From assembly GCA_003345545.1 (NCBI GenBank), contig PRDH01000081.1:1-64000 (forward strand): a stretch of DNA of 64,000 nt, given 5' to 3'. The position numbers were made by a program, and so were the translations under genes. Every line of letters starts with the position of its first letter. The stretch's first letter is position 1. Positions 24,559 through 32,875 of the stretch are shown here, one piece after another. The notes under the pieces are model-generated. The model made no database searches. It was not told where the DNA came from and worked only from the letters and a program-made list of their open reading frames with translations. This stretch comes from Candidatus Thorarchaeota archaeon. GTDB lineage: Archaea; Asgardarchaeota; Thorarchaeia; Thorarchaeales; Thorarchaeaceae.

Positions 24559-25764
24559 TCACCTTCTCATTAGACTCGCTATCGCAGATGTCACTTCATG
24601 TACGGATGCATTGGTTCTAATTGCAGTCGGGCTGAAGTGTGTTCTGGCTACACTGTGCCCTGCGTCTTTGAGACACTCGAGGATATCATAGTTACTCGGT
24701 GGTGTAAGATTATGCAAGTCACACAGAGAATGAAGGTCTATGAATGGAAAATCTGTCAGAGTACTCTCCTCCAGCATCTCTTCTAGGATTCTTGGAACCC
24801 GCTTGTGATACAAGCTTGCATCATCGTCTTTGAAAGACTCTTGTGCATGCTCTAGATACTCCTTGTTGAACAGGTCCCCAATCCATAGTGGTCCTGCAAT
24901 CCGTATCGGCCCCCTACAATCAGGAATCGCATGTTCGAAGGCAATATCCTCGTATCTGGCTCTCTGTGGGATTGTCTGGGTCTGCATACACCCCTCGCAG
25001 TATCTGATGACACCAAGGCTCTCAGCTTGGCTGTTGGCTCTCTCTCTGTCAGCTTCAACCTTGACCCATACTCTGACATAATGGTCCGTACTCAAGATGG
25101 CGAGAGGCAACATAGAGCAGTCATTGAGACCTGCCACTCGAAATACGAAGCCCTCAAGAAGTCTCACTGCGATCTCGTGAACAAAGGGTGCCTTGATGGA
25201 GAATCCCCCATATCTTCGCAATGCAACCTTTTGATACGTTCCACAGAGAACTGGCATATCGGTGGCAGTCAGAGCTAGGAGCCCGCCGTCTGGGTTCAAT
25301 GACTGTATGGCTGCGTTAAGATATGGCGCGGGAGTTCCAAATGGGTCAACATCCACATAATCAAATCGTTCCTCTCTGGATTCCGATAATAGTAGGAGTC
25401 TGGCATCACCTCTCAGTACTTTAGCCCTATTCTCAAGGTTGAGTAGTCTGATGTTCTTTTGCACAACTTCTACGGCATTGGGATTCACATCGAACATCTT
25501 TGCGGTGAAGTTTCCGGGGACCTCCTTCAGGTATCGGAGGGTTCTGACACCAGAACCTGTCAAGGGTTCACACAAACTTCTAATCGTGTTGTCTCTCAGG
25601 TACGAAGAGAGAAAGAGCACGGACATATCGCGATTGAGTCTCATCCTTGGATTATAGAAGACGGGCAGATTCGCTCTGATCTGCTTCTTATCTCCACTAT
25701 AGTACTCTACATCTGCGCTCAGGAACGTGGTCCTGCCTTCAGTATATTCTCTCTCGACGGTCAT
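24559..25764 (-). CDS. trm1: tRNA (guanine26-N2)-dimethyltransferase Trm1
   Basis: 401 residues. Trm1 adds one or two methyl groups to N2 of G26 in tRNA. The sequence carries the family's FYNPRMRLNRDMSVLF, the SAM motif region LCEPLTGSGVRTLRY and the catalytic strand YVDVDPFGTPAPYLNAAI, then ALTATDMPVLCG. A cysteine-containing insert (CEGCMQTQ) follows in the C-terminal domain. RlmE is encoded directly downstream. All five tRNAs of this window have their anticodon arms close to this modification site, and the Thr, Ala and Ile genes have G26. Confidence 0.94.
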   Translation of the reverse strand: MTVEREYTEGRTTFLSADVEYYSGDKKQIRANLPVFYNPRMRLNRDMSVLFLSSYLRDNTIRSLCEPLTGSGVRTLRYLKEVPGNFTAKMFDVNPNAVEVVQKNIRLLNLENRAKVLRGDARLLLLSESREERFDYVDVDPFGTPAPYLNAAIQSLNPDGGLLALTATDMPVLCGTYQKVALRRYGGFSIKAPFVHEIAVRLLEGFVFRVAGLNDCSMLPLAILSTDHYVRVWVKVEADRERANSQAESLGVIRYCEGCMQTQTIPQRARYEDIAFEHAIPDCRGPIRIAGPLWIGDLFNKEYLEHAQESFKDDDASLYHKRVPRILEEMLEESTLTDFPFIDLHSLCDLHNLTPPSNYDILECLKDAGHSVARTHFSPTAIRTNASVHEVTSAIASLMRR

Positions 25765-25914
25765 CTGTATCGTGGACTCCCTGTATCTGCTAATAAGCCG
25801 ATAGGCAACGATGCAAAATGTTCGGGAACTGTGCCTCCGGAACGCCTAAGAGGAGAGAAGGGGCGCCTGTGAGGAGCAATTGTGTTCGCTGACCACGTTG
25901 AAAGGTGTTGAAGT

Positions 25915-26403
25915 TTGCCAACAAGAATCAAAATTCAAACAAATCGGGGCGATATTCTCGCTGAATTCTGGAACGATGATGCAATTAACACGGTCAAGAA
26001 CTTTGTCACTCTCGCCAAAAGCGGATATTATAATGGACTGACCTTCCATAGAGTCGTGGACAAATTTGTGATTCAGGGTGGCGACCCTACTGGCACAGGA
26101 TCCGGTGGACCGGGGTACGCTATACCCTGTGAAACACGAGGGCCTCGACAGAAGCACAAGAATGGTGCCTTCTCGATGGCACATGCTGGAAAGGACACCG
26201 GCGGAAGTCAGTTCTTTGTAGTCCTTGACGAGAACAACACAAAACATCTTGATGGAAAGCATACAGTCTTCGGTCAGACGATTCAGGGGTTTGACGTTGT
26301 TCAGAAGATTCGACAGGGGGACAAGATGCTCAAGGTTGAGGTCCTTGAGGTAGATCCCAAGATTGAAGCTCACGAGCTTCAGAAACTGAGGTCACGGCGT
26401 TGA
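25915..26403 (+). CDS. Peptidyl-prolyl cis-trans isomerase, cyclophilin type
   Basis: 162 residues, one cyclophilin domain. Recognisable active-site segments are LTFHRVVDKFVIQGGDPTGTG with the catalytic Arg, GAFSMAHAG and GSQFFVVLDENN. The cyclosporin-site Trp is replaced by His (KHLDGKHTVFGQ), as in many prokaryotic members. No signal peptide, so it is cytoplasmic. The start is a TTG at 25915, preceded by AAGGTG; an alternative start is not obvious. It stands alone, divergent from trm1. It catalyses proline isomerisation in protein folding. Confidence 0.94.
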   Translation: MPTRIKIQTNRGDILAEFWNDDAINTVKNFVTLAKSGYYNGLTFHRVVDKFVIQGGDPTGTGSGGPGYAIPCETRGPRQKHKNGAFSMAHAGKDTGGSQFFVVLDENNTKHLDGKHTVFGQTIQGFDVVQKIRQGDKMLKVEVLEVDPKIEAHELQKLRSRR

Positions 26404-26450
26404 ATTCAGGTATGTTCCTGCAGAAGACCGGGGTTTCCTATTCGTTCAGG

Positions 26451-27125
26451 CTACTCTAGTCTGTATTCCTCTCCCTCTCTGAGCAAGACAACCTTCGTGG
26501 ATGATTTCGACCCAACTTCCCTCTTGAAGATCTCCGGGTCCGTATCCCAAAGGTGCATCGGTATTGCGACCTTTGGTCTTATTACTGAAGCCGCCTTTGC
26601 AGCCTCTTTGATGTCCATCGTATATGTATCTCCACCTGGAAGTAGAGCGACCTCCACGCCAACTCCGCTCAGTTTCTCCATTTCCGGAATCAGATCGGTA
26701 TCCCCTGCATGGTATATTCTCTTTCCCTCTACCGTCAAGAGATACCCCACACCAAATCCCTTTGGATGGAATGGCTGACCATTGGGTCGGAATCTCTTCA
26801 CGTTGTATGCCTCTGTGGCCAACACATCGACCCCGCCGGCTGTCATCACATGTTCTCCTGGCTTCAGGCTCAAAGCCAGTCCGCCGCCTATCTCCCTCCT
26901 AACTTTCTCTGGGGCAATGATCTGAGACCCTGGACCTCGAATCTTCTTGACGAGGTCCTTCTCAAAATGGTCGTAGTGTCCATGCGTGATCAGTATTAGG
27001 TCTGCAGATTTCAAATCGTCCATCCTCACACCAGTATCCTTCGTGGAGGGATCAATGTAGATGTTCTGCGTTTCTGTCTTGATCTGGAAACTCGCATGAG
27101 CCAAGCATCTAACAGTCACACCCAA
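26451..27125 (-). CDS. Metallo-beta-lactamase-fold metal-dependent hydrolase
   Basis: 224 residues of the UlaG/UPF0173 group. The metal motif HGHYDH (THGHYDHFEKDL) is near residue 50, AGDTD at about 140 and the final histidine in IPMHLWDTD at about 190. The opening VRCLAHASFQI with YIDPST is the usual start of this group. Members hydrolyse lactones or phosphoesters, but many remain uncharacterised. The gene stands alone, convergent with the cyclophilin gene and divergent from the isomerase-like gene. Confidence 0.85.
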   Translation of the reverse strand: MGVTVRCLAHASFQIKTETQNIYIDPSTKDTGVRMDDLKSADLILITHGHYDHFEKDLVKKIRGPGSQIIAPEKVRREIGGGLALSLKPGEHVMTAGGVDVLATEAYNVKRFRPNGQPFHPKGFGVGYLLTVEGKRIYHAGDTDLIPEMEKLSGVGVEVALLPGGDTYTMDIKEAAKAASVIRPKVAIPMHLWDTDPEIFKREVGSKSSTKVVLLREGEEYRLE

Positions 27126-27230
27126 TCAAATCACCTAGTCTTAGTATGACGCAGTTGTCTATATGTGTTTCACAAGATGGCATACTTTATGGGTCACGCT
27201 GCTCTCTGAGTATAAGGAGATGGTCATCAA

Positions 27231-28169
27231 GTGCCCCTTCGTTTTGGCATAGCAGCGTTTGAATTTCAGTCAACAGCAGACCAGATTATCGTCGATGGAG
27301 TTCCTGATTTCTCTCGCTTCAGCATCGAGAATGAGATACGTACTGCTGTACAGGCAGGGTACTCTGTTCTCGAGCTCGGGATGGATGCAAAGTACATGAT
27401 TCCGGGCGCACTCACACCAGAGTCATTCAATCGTCTTCTTGAACTACAGACAGAACTCGGGCATTCATACACAGTACATCTGCCATTTTGGTCTGTGGAA
27501 TTGGCCACGTTCAATGAGCCTGTCCGAGAAGGAAGCATCAAGAGCATAGTCGATTGTATCAGATCTGCAGAAGTCTTACAGCCTGAAACCTACGTCTTGC
27601 ATGCAACTGGAAGCCTGGCTGCAGAATTCTCCACACTACGGTTCTCAAGCAAGATTGTACATCTGATTTGCACGCTACTTGCAGGATTCTCAAATAGGGG
27701 CATCGAGGACATCATCACTCAGACTGAGATAAGTCCACGAAAGTTCGCGATTGAGAACTGCGTGTTTCCGTTTGTAATAATGCGGGATCTCGTTGATGAT
27801 TTGGACACAAGCATCTGTTTTGACACTGCTCATCTCATAACACGCATGTCTGGAACGGAGTCGGTCATGGAGTTCTACAGGGCTCACAGGGACAGAATCG
27901 CAGAGATTCATCTGCAGGACGGTAGCTACTCTGAGCACAGGGGAGTGGTTTCACGTGAGGACCATATTGCATTGGGACGAGGCATCATGGGAGATAACGT
28001 ATTGCGAGAGTTCTTGACGGAACTTGTCAAAGACAAATTCACAGGCCCTATCATCTTCGAGCTCCCACAAGGTGACGCCAATGAGTCTCTAGCAAGAATC
28101 AGGGATGTGGTTCCGGAAGTGTTGAGAAGAACCGGAAAGGCAAGAGGTATTGGCCCGCATAAGGACTAG
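27231..28169 (+). CDS. Sugar isomerase/AP endonuclease-2-like TIM barrel protein
   Basis: 312 residues of the xylose-isomerase-like superfamily. Metal-binding residues can be placed in the usual strand ends: YVLHATG, FAIENC, ICFDTAHL, AEIHLQDG and the closing FELPQGD, with GRGIM before the last helix as in many family members. This group includes sugar epimerases, endonuclease IV and cobamide phosphodiesterases, so the substrate is not determined. Start is a GTG. It precedes the desulfurase-SelD gene by 70 bases on the same strand, but a functional link is not evident. Confidence 0.75.
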   Translation: MPLRFGIAAFEFQSTADQIIVDGVPDFSRFSIENEIRTAVQAGYSVLELGMDAKYMIPGALTPESFNRLLELQTELGHSYTVHLPFWSVELATFNEPVREGSIKSIVDCIRSAEVLQPETYVLHATGSLAAEFSTLRFSSKIVHLICTLLAGFSNRGIEDIITQTEISPRKFAIENCVFPFVIMRDLVDDLDTSICFDTAHLITRMSGTESVMEFYRAHRDRIAEIHLQDGSYSEHRGVVSREDHIALGRGIMGDNVLREFLTELVKDKFTGPIIFELPQGDANESLARIRDVVPEVLRRTGKARGIGPHKD

Positions 28170-28239
28170 TTAGTAAGATTGAAGAGAATACTCTCGGTTC
28201 CTGCAGGTATATCCTATCACATATCGGAGCGATTGACGG

Positions 28240-30468
28240 ATGTCAGAACAAGGACCAATCTATCTCGACTACAATGCTACTACACCCATCGATAAGGAGG
28301 TAGCAGCGGCGATGGCTCCCTATCTGTATCAGCACTTTGGAAATCCATCTAGCAGTCATCCGTACGGGACCACCACAAAACGAGCCATTGAAAATGCAAG
28401 ATCTCAGGTTGCAGGACTCTTGGGCTGTCAACCGTCAGAAGTGATATTCACAAGTGGTGGCACAGAGAGTAACAACTATGCCATAAAGGGCGCTGCCTTG
28501 GCCTCTAGAAATCGGGGCAATCATATCATCACATCAGCAATCGAGCATCCTGCTGTAGTAGAAGTCTGCGCGTGGTTGGAAGAACAGGGCTTTCGAATCA
28601 CTGTATTACCTGTCGACGAGTATGGTCTTGTAGACCCCATAGATCTGGAGAATGCGATTTCGCCAGACACCATTCTCGTCACAATTATGCATTCTAATAA
28701 TGAAGTGGGAAGCATTCAACCAATCTCGGAACTCTCAAAGATTGCACATCGCTATGGTGCGATTATGCATACTGATGCGGCTCAGTCAGTTGGCAAAACC
28801 CGCGTGAATGTGAATGAACTGGGTGTTGATCTACTCTCAGTAGCAGGACACAAGCTCTATGCTCCAAAGGGGATAGGTGTCCTCTATGTTCGCAGTGGCA
28901 CAGACCTGAAACAATTGATGCATGGCGCGGCCCATGAAGGTGGCCGCAGGCCTGGCACCGAGAATGTCCTTGAAATCGTGGGTCTGGGGCAGGCATCTGA
29001 AATCGCTGCGCGTGACCTTGACAAGAACATGGCGCATCTTCATGAAACGAGAGATAGGCTTTACAGCATTCTTATTGATGCGTTGGGCACTGATATGGTC
29101 AGGCTCAACGGACATCCTGAACACCGTCTTCCGAATACTCTGAGTCTTAGTTTTCGTGGCATTGAAGCCACCACGCTTCTCTCGGAAATCAGCAATAGAG
29201 TTGCAGCCTCAGCAGGTGCGGCTTGTCATGCTGATGAAGTTGACATATCTGCAGTTCTTCAGGCCATGAAGGTCCCAGTAGAATGGGCAATGGGCACAGT
29301 TCGTTTCTCCACGGGCAGGTATACAACTTTTGGGGAGATCGATGAAGCAGCACGAACCATAATCGATGCAGTTAGAAGACTGCAGCCCGAAACTGCTGGC
29401 ACTTCTCCTGAACCATCTTCCAAGGTAGATGATTATAGGCTTACAAGGTATACTCATGGTCTGGGTTGTGCCTGCAAACTCCGTCCCCAGGCACTTGAAG
29501 AGGTCCTACGTGGCCTACCAATGTCTAAAGACCCAGCTGTCTTGGTTGGAATAGAAACAGCAGATGATGCAGCGGTCTACCGCCTGAGCGACGAACTGGC
29601 AATAGTTGAGACCGTGGATTTCTTCACGCCAGTAGTAGATGATCCTTACTGGTTCGGTGCTATCTCTGCAGCCAACTCCCTAAGCGACATCTATGCAATG
29701 GGAGCAAAACCGCTCTTTGCATTGAACATTGTGGGATTTCCCTCTAGTAGACTTCCACTGTCTGTCTTACACGATATTCTTCGTGGAGCGCAGGACAAGG
29801 CTGACGAAGCTGGAATCAGTATCATCGGAGGTCATACTGTTGAAGATATAGAACCCAAGTTTGGTCTGGCTGTGACTGGTGTAGTCCATCCCGATAGGGT
29901 CATGCGTAATAGTACTGCACGGCCCCGCGATGTGCTTGTTCTGACGAAACCAATTGGACTGGGGATAATCTCCACAGCGGTCAAACGCGGGCTGGCTGAC
30001 AAAGAGACTGCAGAGAAGGCGACTCATCTGATGGCCACACTGAACCAGAAGGCCGCAGAGGTAATGATGGAAGTAGGAGCCAATGCATGCACTGATGTCA
30101 CTGGTTTTGGGCTCTTGGGGCACTTACATGAGATGGCTGCTGGAAGCGGCATGGATGTAAAGATTCGAGCAAGTGCGGTACCTGTGTTGAAAGAGGCACA
30201 GACTTTTGCTGGGGCTGATGTTGTACCAGGAGGAACCATCAGCAATCTAGAGTATGTTGAACCCTTCGTCGACTTCGCCTCAAACATATCTCGCACCACA
30301 AGACTAGTCCTAGCAGATGCTCAGACTTCAGGTGGGCTCTTGATCAGCTTACCTGCGAAGCGAGGTGAGCATTTGATTGAGCTGCTCAAATCATCTGGCG
30401 TGAATGATGCAGCAATAATAGGAACAGTGACTGGAAAGGGGACTGGACGAATTCTTGTCGAGCCCTAG
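28240..30468 (+). CDS. selD: Fusion of cysteine desulfurase (NifS-like) and selenophosphate synthetase (SelD)
   Basis: 742 residues with two full enzymes. Residues 1 to about 385 are a PLP-dependent cysteine desulfurase or selenocysteine lyase: YLDYNATTP start, TGGTES-type loop, PLP lysine K205 in SVAGHKLYAPKG, and mobile-loop Cys329 in AGAACHADEV. Residues from about 395 are SelD: THGLGCACKL, where Cys410 and Lys413 align with E. coli Cys17 and Lys20, then IETADDAAVY and FFTPVVDDPYWFG for ATP and metal. SelD makes selenophosphate, the donor for selenocysteine and selenouridine. The fusion suggests selenium released by the first half is passed to the second. The ORF is unbroken. No other selenium gene is in the window. 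Confidence 0.93.
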   Translation: MSEQGPIYLDYNATTPIDKEVAAAMAPYLYQHFGNPSSSHPYGTTTKRAIENARSQVAGLLGCQPSEVIFTSGGTESNNYAIKGAALASRNRGNHIITSAIEHPAVVEVCAWLEEQGFRITVLPVDEYGLVDPIDLENAISPDTILVTIMHSNNEVGSIQPISELSKIAHRYGAIMHTDAAQSVGKTRVNVNELGVDLLSVAGHKLYAPKGIGVLYVRSGTDLKQLMHGAAHEGGRRPGTENVLEIVGLGQASEIAARDLDKNMAHLHETRDRLYSILIDALGTDMVRLNGHPEHRLPNTLSLSFRGIEATTLLSEISNRVAASAGAACHADEVDISAVLQAMKVPVEWAMGTVRFSTGRYTTFGEIDEAARTIIDAVRRLQPETAGTSPEPSSKVDDYRLTRYTHGLGCACKLRPQALEEVLRGLPMSKDPAVLVGIETADDAAVYRLSDELAIVETVDFFTPVVDDPYWFGAISAANSLSDIYAMGAKPLFALNIVGFPSSRLPLSVLHDILRGAQDKADEAGISIIGGHTVEDIEPKFGLAVTGVVHPDRVMRNSTARPRDVLVLTKPIGLGIISTAVKRGLADKETAEKATHLMATLNQKAAEVMMEVGANACTDVTGFGLLGHLHEMAAGSGMDVKIRASAVPVLKEAQTFAGADVVPGGTISNLEYVEPFVDFASNISRTTRLVLADAQTSGGLLISLPAKRGEHLIELLKSSGVNDAAIIGTVTGKGTGRILVEP

Positions 30469-30605
30469 GAGTGCTGGAATCAAAGGAATGTGACGATAAT
30501 GAGATTCCGCACAATCCGCGTATCATAGTATCACGAGATAGTATCTGATTCATATTCACAACCTTTTTATCGCCAGCAAAGACAAACCGAAAACGCGAAC
30601 GCACT

Positions 30606-30712
30606 GGGCCCGTGGCTTAGACTGGTTATAGCGCCGCTCTGATAAGGCGGATATCGCGCGTTCAAACAGATAGGGAATTTCCCCTCTGGAATTCATCGCG
30701 TCGGGCCCACCA
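30606..30712 (+). tRNA. tRNA-Ile(GAT) with a 29-base T-loop intron
   Basis: The acceptor GGGCCCG pairs with CGGGCCC, followed by A and an encoded CCA (30710-30712). The anticodon stem CCGCT/GGCGG encloses CTGATAA, anticodon GAT. The T stem GCGCG/CGCGT is interrupted by 29 bases (30666-30694) between nucleotides 58 and 59 of TTCAA|AT. The insert folds on CAGA/TCTG with an inner GGGAA/TTTCCC. Without it the tRNA is 75 bases. A TATA-like CTTTTTATC lies about 40 bases upstream. Confidence 0.9.
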
Positions 30713-30718
30713 CTTCTT

Positions 30719-31093
30719 CTACTGCGACTGTTTTGACAGTTCACTGACTTGTCTCTCTCTTCTCAGAAACCGACCGACAAATACTGTATATGCTAGTGCC
30801 ATATTGATTCCAATGAGTATTGCTAGAGATACTATGAATACAGGGAGAAGAAGAGGGTCACTTGGATTTCCCTGAAATGTGCTTGCCAATATCAGGAGGA
30901 AAATGCCTGTCATTAGAATGAAAATGGCTGATATCAGCGTAATTCGACGATAGCTGCCAGCGGCAAAACACTTGAACGAGCAATACTGATGCCTGTTGCC
31001 GCTCCATACGATCTGCACTTCTGATTTTCCACACCAATCACATGTATATGGTGGCTCTTCGCCATCTATCCCCAGACACTCTCTAAACGACAC
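30719..31093 (-). CDS. Two-helix membrane protein with N-terminal zinc-ribbon-like motif
   Basis: 124 residues. The N-terminus has YTCDWCGKSE and HQYCSFKCFAAG, a Cys4 arrangement (CxxC then CxxxC) that could bind zinc. Two helices follow (TLISAIFILMTGIFLLILAS and LLPVFIVSLAILIGINMALAY), then a basic tail with RFLRRERQ. The layout predicts a zinc-bearing cytoplasmic head anchored in the membrane. No family recognised. It ends just beyond the tRNA-Ile gene on the opposite strand. Confidence 0.6.
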   Translation of the reverse strand: MSFRECLGIDGEEPPYTCDWCGKSEVQIVWSGNRHQYCSFKCFAAGSYRRITLISAIFILMTGIFLLILASTFQGNPSDPLLLPVFIVSLAILIGINMALAYTVFVGRFLRRERQVSELSKQSQ

Positions 31094-31221
31094 AAATTCT
31101 TCCCTCTCTCTATTGGTGAAACTGGAGCCTAATGATTCTATTCGTGCTAGGTTCGGAGCAATTGCTCATTCTCTCTAGGACCTTATATTCGTAAGTCATC
31201 ACAGAGAATTGGGTCACAAGA

Positions 31222-31476
31222 ATGGATCTTACATTGCTTCTCCAGTCTCCATTGGCCAATTTTGCTCAGATGATTGGTCGGTATCTTGCCGAGATCTGGG
31301 ACTTTCTCATCTTCATCGGGCAGGTTTCAGGAGTCATAATTGTTCTTGCTGGAGCTATCCTCTGGTTCACTGAAACCAACCAGAGCAGGGGGAAGGGACT
31401 CGTCTTCAGTGGCATCCTTCTCTCGATTGTTGTGGAGTACTTCATCATCTTCCCGCCGAGTTTTGTCATCGCATGA
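31222..31476 (+). CDS. Small two-helix membrane protein
   Basis: 84 residues with two hydrophobic helices (LIFIGQVSGVIIVLAGAILWF and LVFSGILLSIVVEYFIIFPP) separated by the basic turn TETNQSRGKG. An amphipathic N-terminal segment precedes them. The hairpin plan resembles small pilin- or holin-sized proteins, but no family is recognised. Its 3' end overlaps the convergent 82-residue gene by 11 bases. Confidence 0.55.
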   Translation: MDLTLLLQSPLANFAQMIGRYLAEIWDFLIFIGQVSGVIIVLAGAILWFTETNQSRGKGLVFSGILLSIVVEYFIIFPPSFVIA

Positions 31477-31714
31477 CTTGCGGTCCAGATTCAACCATCA
31501 CCATGGCTTTTCCCTTATCTTTCTGAACCTGGTCCAACGCATTCCTGAGCTCATTTCGTAGTAGTTCTATCATATCAGGAGCATTACAGGCTCCAAACTG
31601 ACCGTGATAGTCTCTGAACTCCTCGGGGTCCAGTAGTTTCAGAATCTTGTCGATTGCCTCAAGTTGTTCTCTGGAAAAATGAATCATGACCGATGAGAGA
31701 GCTGTATCTGTCAT
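31466..31714 (-). CDS. Small acidic helical protein of unknown function
   Basis: 82 residues, soluble and largely helical: FSREQLEAIDKILKLLDPEEFRDYH, then a short FGACNAPD loop with one Cys, and MIELLRNELRNALDQVQKDKGKAM. The amino-acid composition and heptad-like spacing suggest a coiled-coil or small adaptor. No match to a family. It converges on the two-helix protein gene and is divergent from the nucleotidyltransferase gene. Confidence 0.5.
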   Translation of the reverse strand: MTDTALSSVMIHFSREQLEAIDKILKLLDPEEFRDYHGQFGACNAPDMIELLRNELRNALDQVQKDKGKAMVMVESGPQVMR

Positions 31715-31932
31715 GCTCTCCAGTCTGCCATACTGGATTTATTCTCGTCAGAAATATCTAGGTGCTTATTAGATGGCATCATGATTGATTATTGTACGGC
31801 GCCACAGATTCCAAACTGCTTTTGCTGTCTGTCGTGTCCGCTTCCCGGCGGTGTGGCGCCCTCACCTCTTCTCGCTCAGATAATCACGCTTTAATGTACC
31901 ATTTCCCGCGCTCTCGCCAGAGGAAACGCTTG

Positions 31933-32754
31933 GTGACCGATAGTCAGATACTAATTGTGAAGAGTATTCATGAAATTGACGATAAGATGGTTTGCGAGCG
32001 CCTTGAAGGCTTAATCAAAGAGCCCTATGTTCTTGGCGTGATGTTGTGGGGGAGCAGGGCGACAGGCTTTGGAGCTCCGACAGCAGACTGGGATGCACTC
32101 ATCTATGTCACTGAGGAATATTATAACACTCTCAAGCTCAAGGACACAATCTGGTTGGAGTTCGATGAGTCTGTAGAGCCTCGCAAGCTGGTGATTGATT
32201 TCTCTCCTGTGTCTGACGCTTGGTTCAGACAGCAGATCGAATCTCCCCTTGATATGGACCACTTTCCATATGTCGAAGGTGTTGTGATTCATGATCCAAC
32301 GGGCAAGCTTGAGGAGTGGCGGAAGAGACTCGCTAGATATCCCGAGGAGGAACACCTCGACCGGCTCAAGAACAAGTACTGCACTCTGCTTGGTTCTTTA
32401 GGATATGCTGATATCAACAGCAGACGAGGCCACATATACGACTCGAAATTGAATGCTTTCCGCTCGGTCGTGGCTGCTGCCAATCTGTGGTTCACAATAC
32501 AGAAACAATGGACCCCTCCTCTGAAGTGGTGGACTCCCCATGTGAAGAATATGGGCATGTCTGAGGAAACCTACAAGTTGTTCTGTCACGCATTGGATGA
32601 TCCAAAGTTTGAAACTGCTCTTGAACTGTTTAAGAAACTGAAGCAGGAAATCCTTGAGAAGGACTATGATTTTCCCAACGATTCAATGTCAACCTTCCTC
32701 GAAACAATCCATGTGAACGGTCGTCCTGCCCAGATTCGTCACACCTATCTCTAG
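31933..32754 (+). CDS. Nucleotidyltransferase-domain protein
   Basis: About 273 residues from the GTG at 31933. The ORF track's TTG 47 codons earlier adds a Ser/Arg-rich stretch that looks non-coding. The core GVMLWGSRATGFGAPTADWDALIYV is a pol-beta-type nucleotidyltransferase motif (GSxxxG with DxD replaced by DWDALI), and RKLVIDFSPV provides the third carboxylate strand. The helical C-terminal half has a W-rich segment (WFTIQKQWTPPLKWWTPHV). Related folds include aminoglycoside adenylyltransferases and tRNA or protein nucleotidyl modifiers. The substrate is unknown; the helical tail resembles sugar-antibiotic or small-molecule transferases more than toxin-antitoxin forms. Confidence 0.7.
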   Translation: MTDSQILIVKSIHEIDDKMVCERLEGLIKEPYVLGVMLWGSRATGFGAPTADWDALIYVTEEYYNTLKLKDTIWLEFDESVEPRKLVIDFSPVSDAWFRQQIESPLDMDHFPYVEGVVIHDPTGKLEEWRKRLARYPEEEHLDRLKNKYCTLLGSLGYADINSRRGHIYDSKLNAFRSVVAAANLWFTIQKQWTPPLKWWTPHVKNMGMSEETYKLFCHALDDPKFETALELFKKLKQEILEKDYDFPNDSMSTFLETIHVNGRPAQIRHTYL

Positions 32755-32875
32755 ACAGCATTGGCGCTATATCACGGTCTTCTCTCTGAGAACAACCCTC
32801 TTGATGGCTCTCATCTTGAACGAAGAAGTAGCCGAGGCAGTGCTGCCCCAGAGCATTGATCAATAGCCCCTTCTA

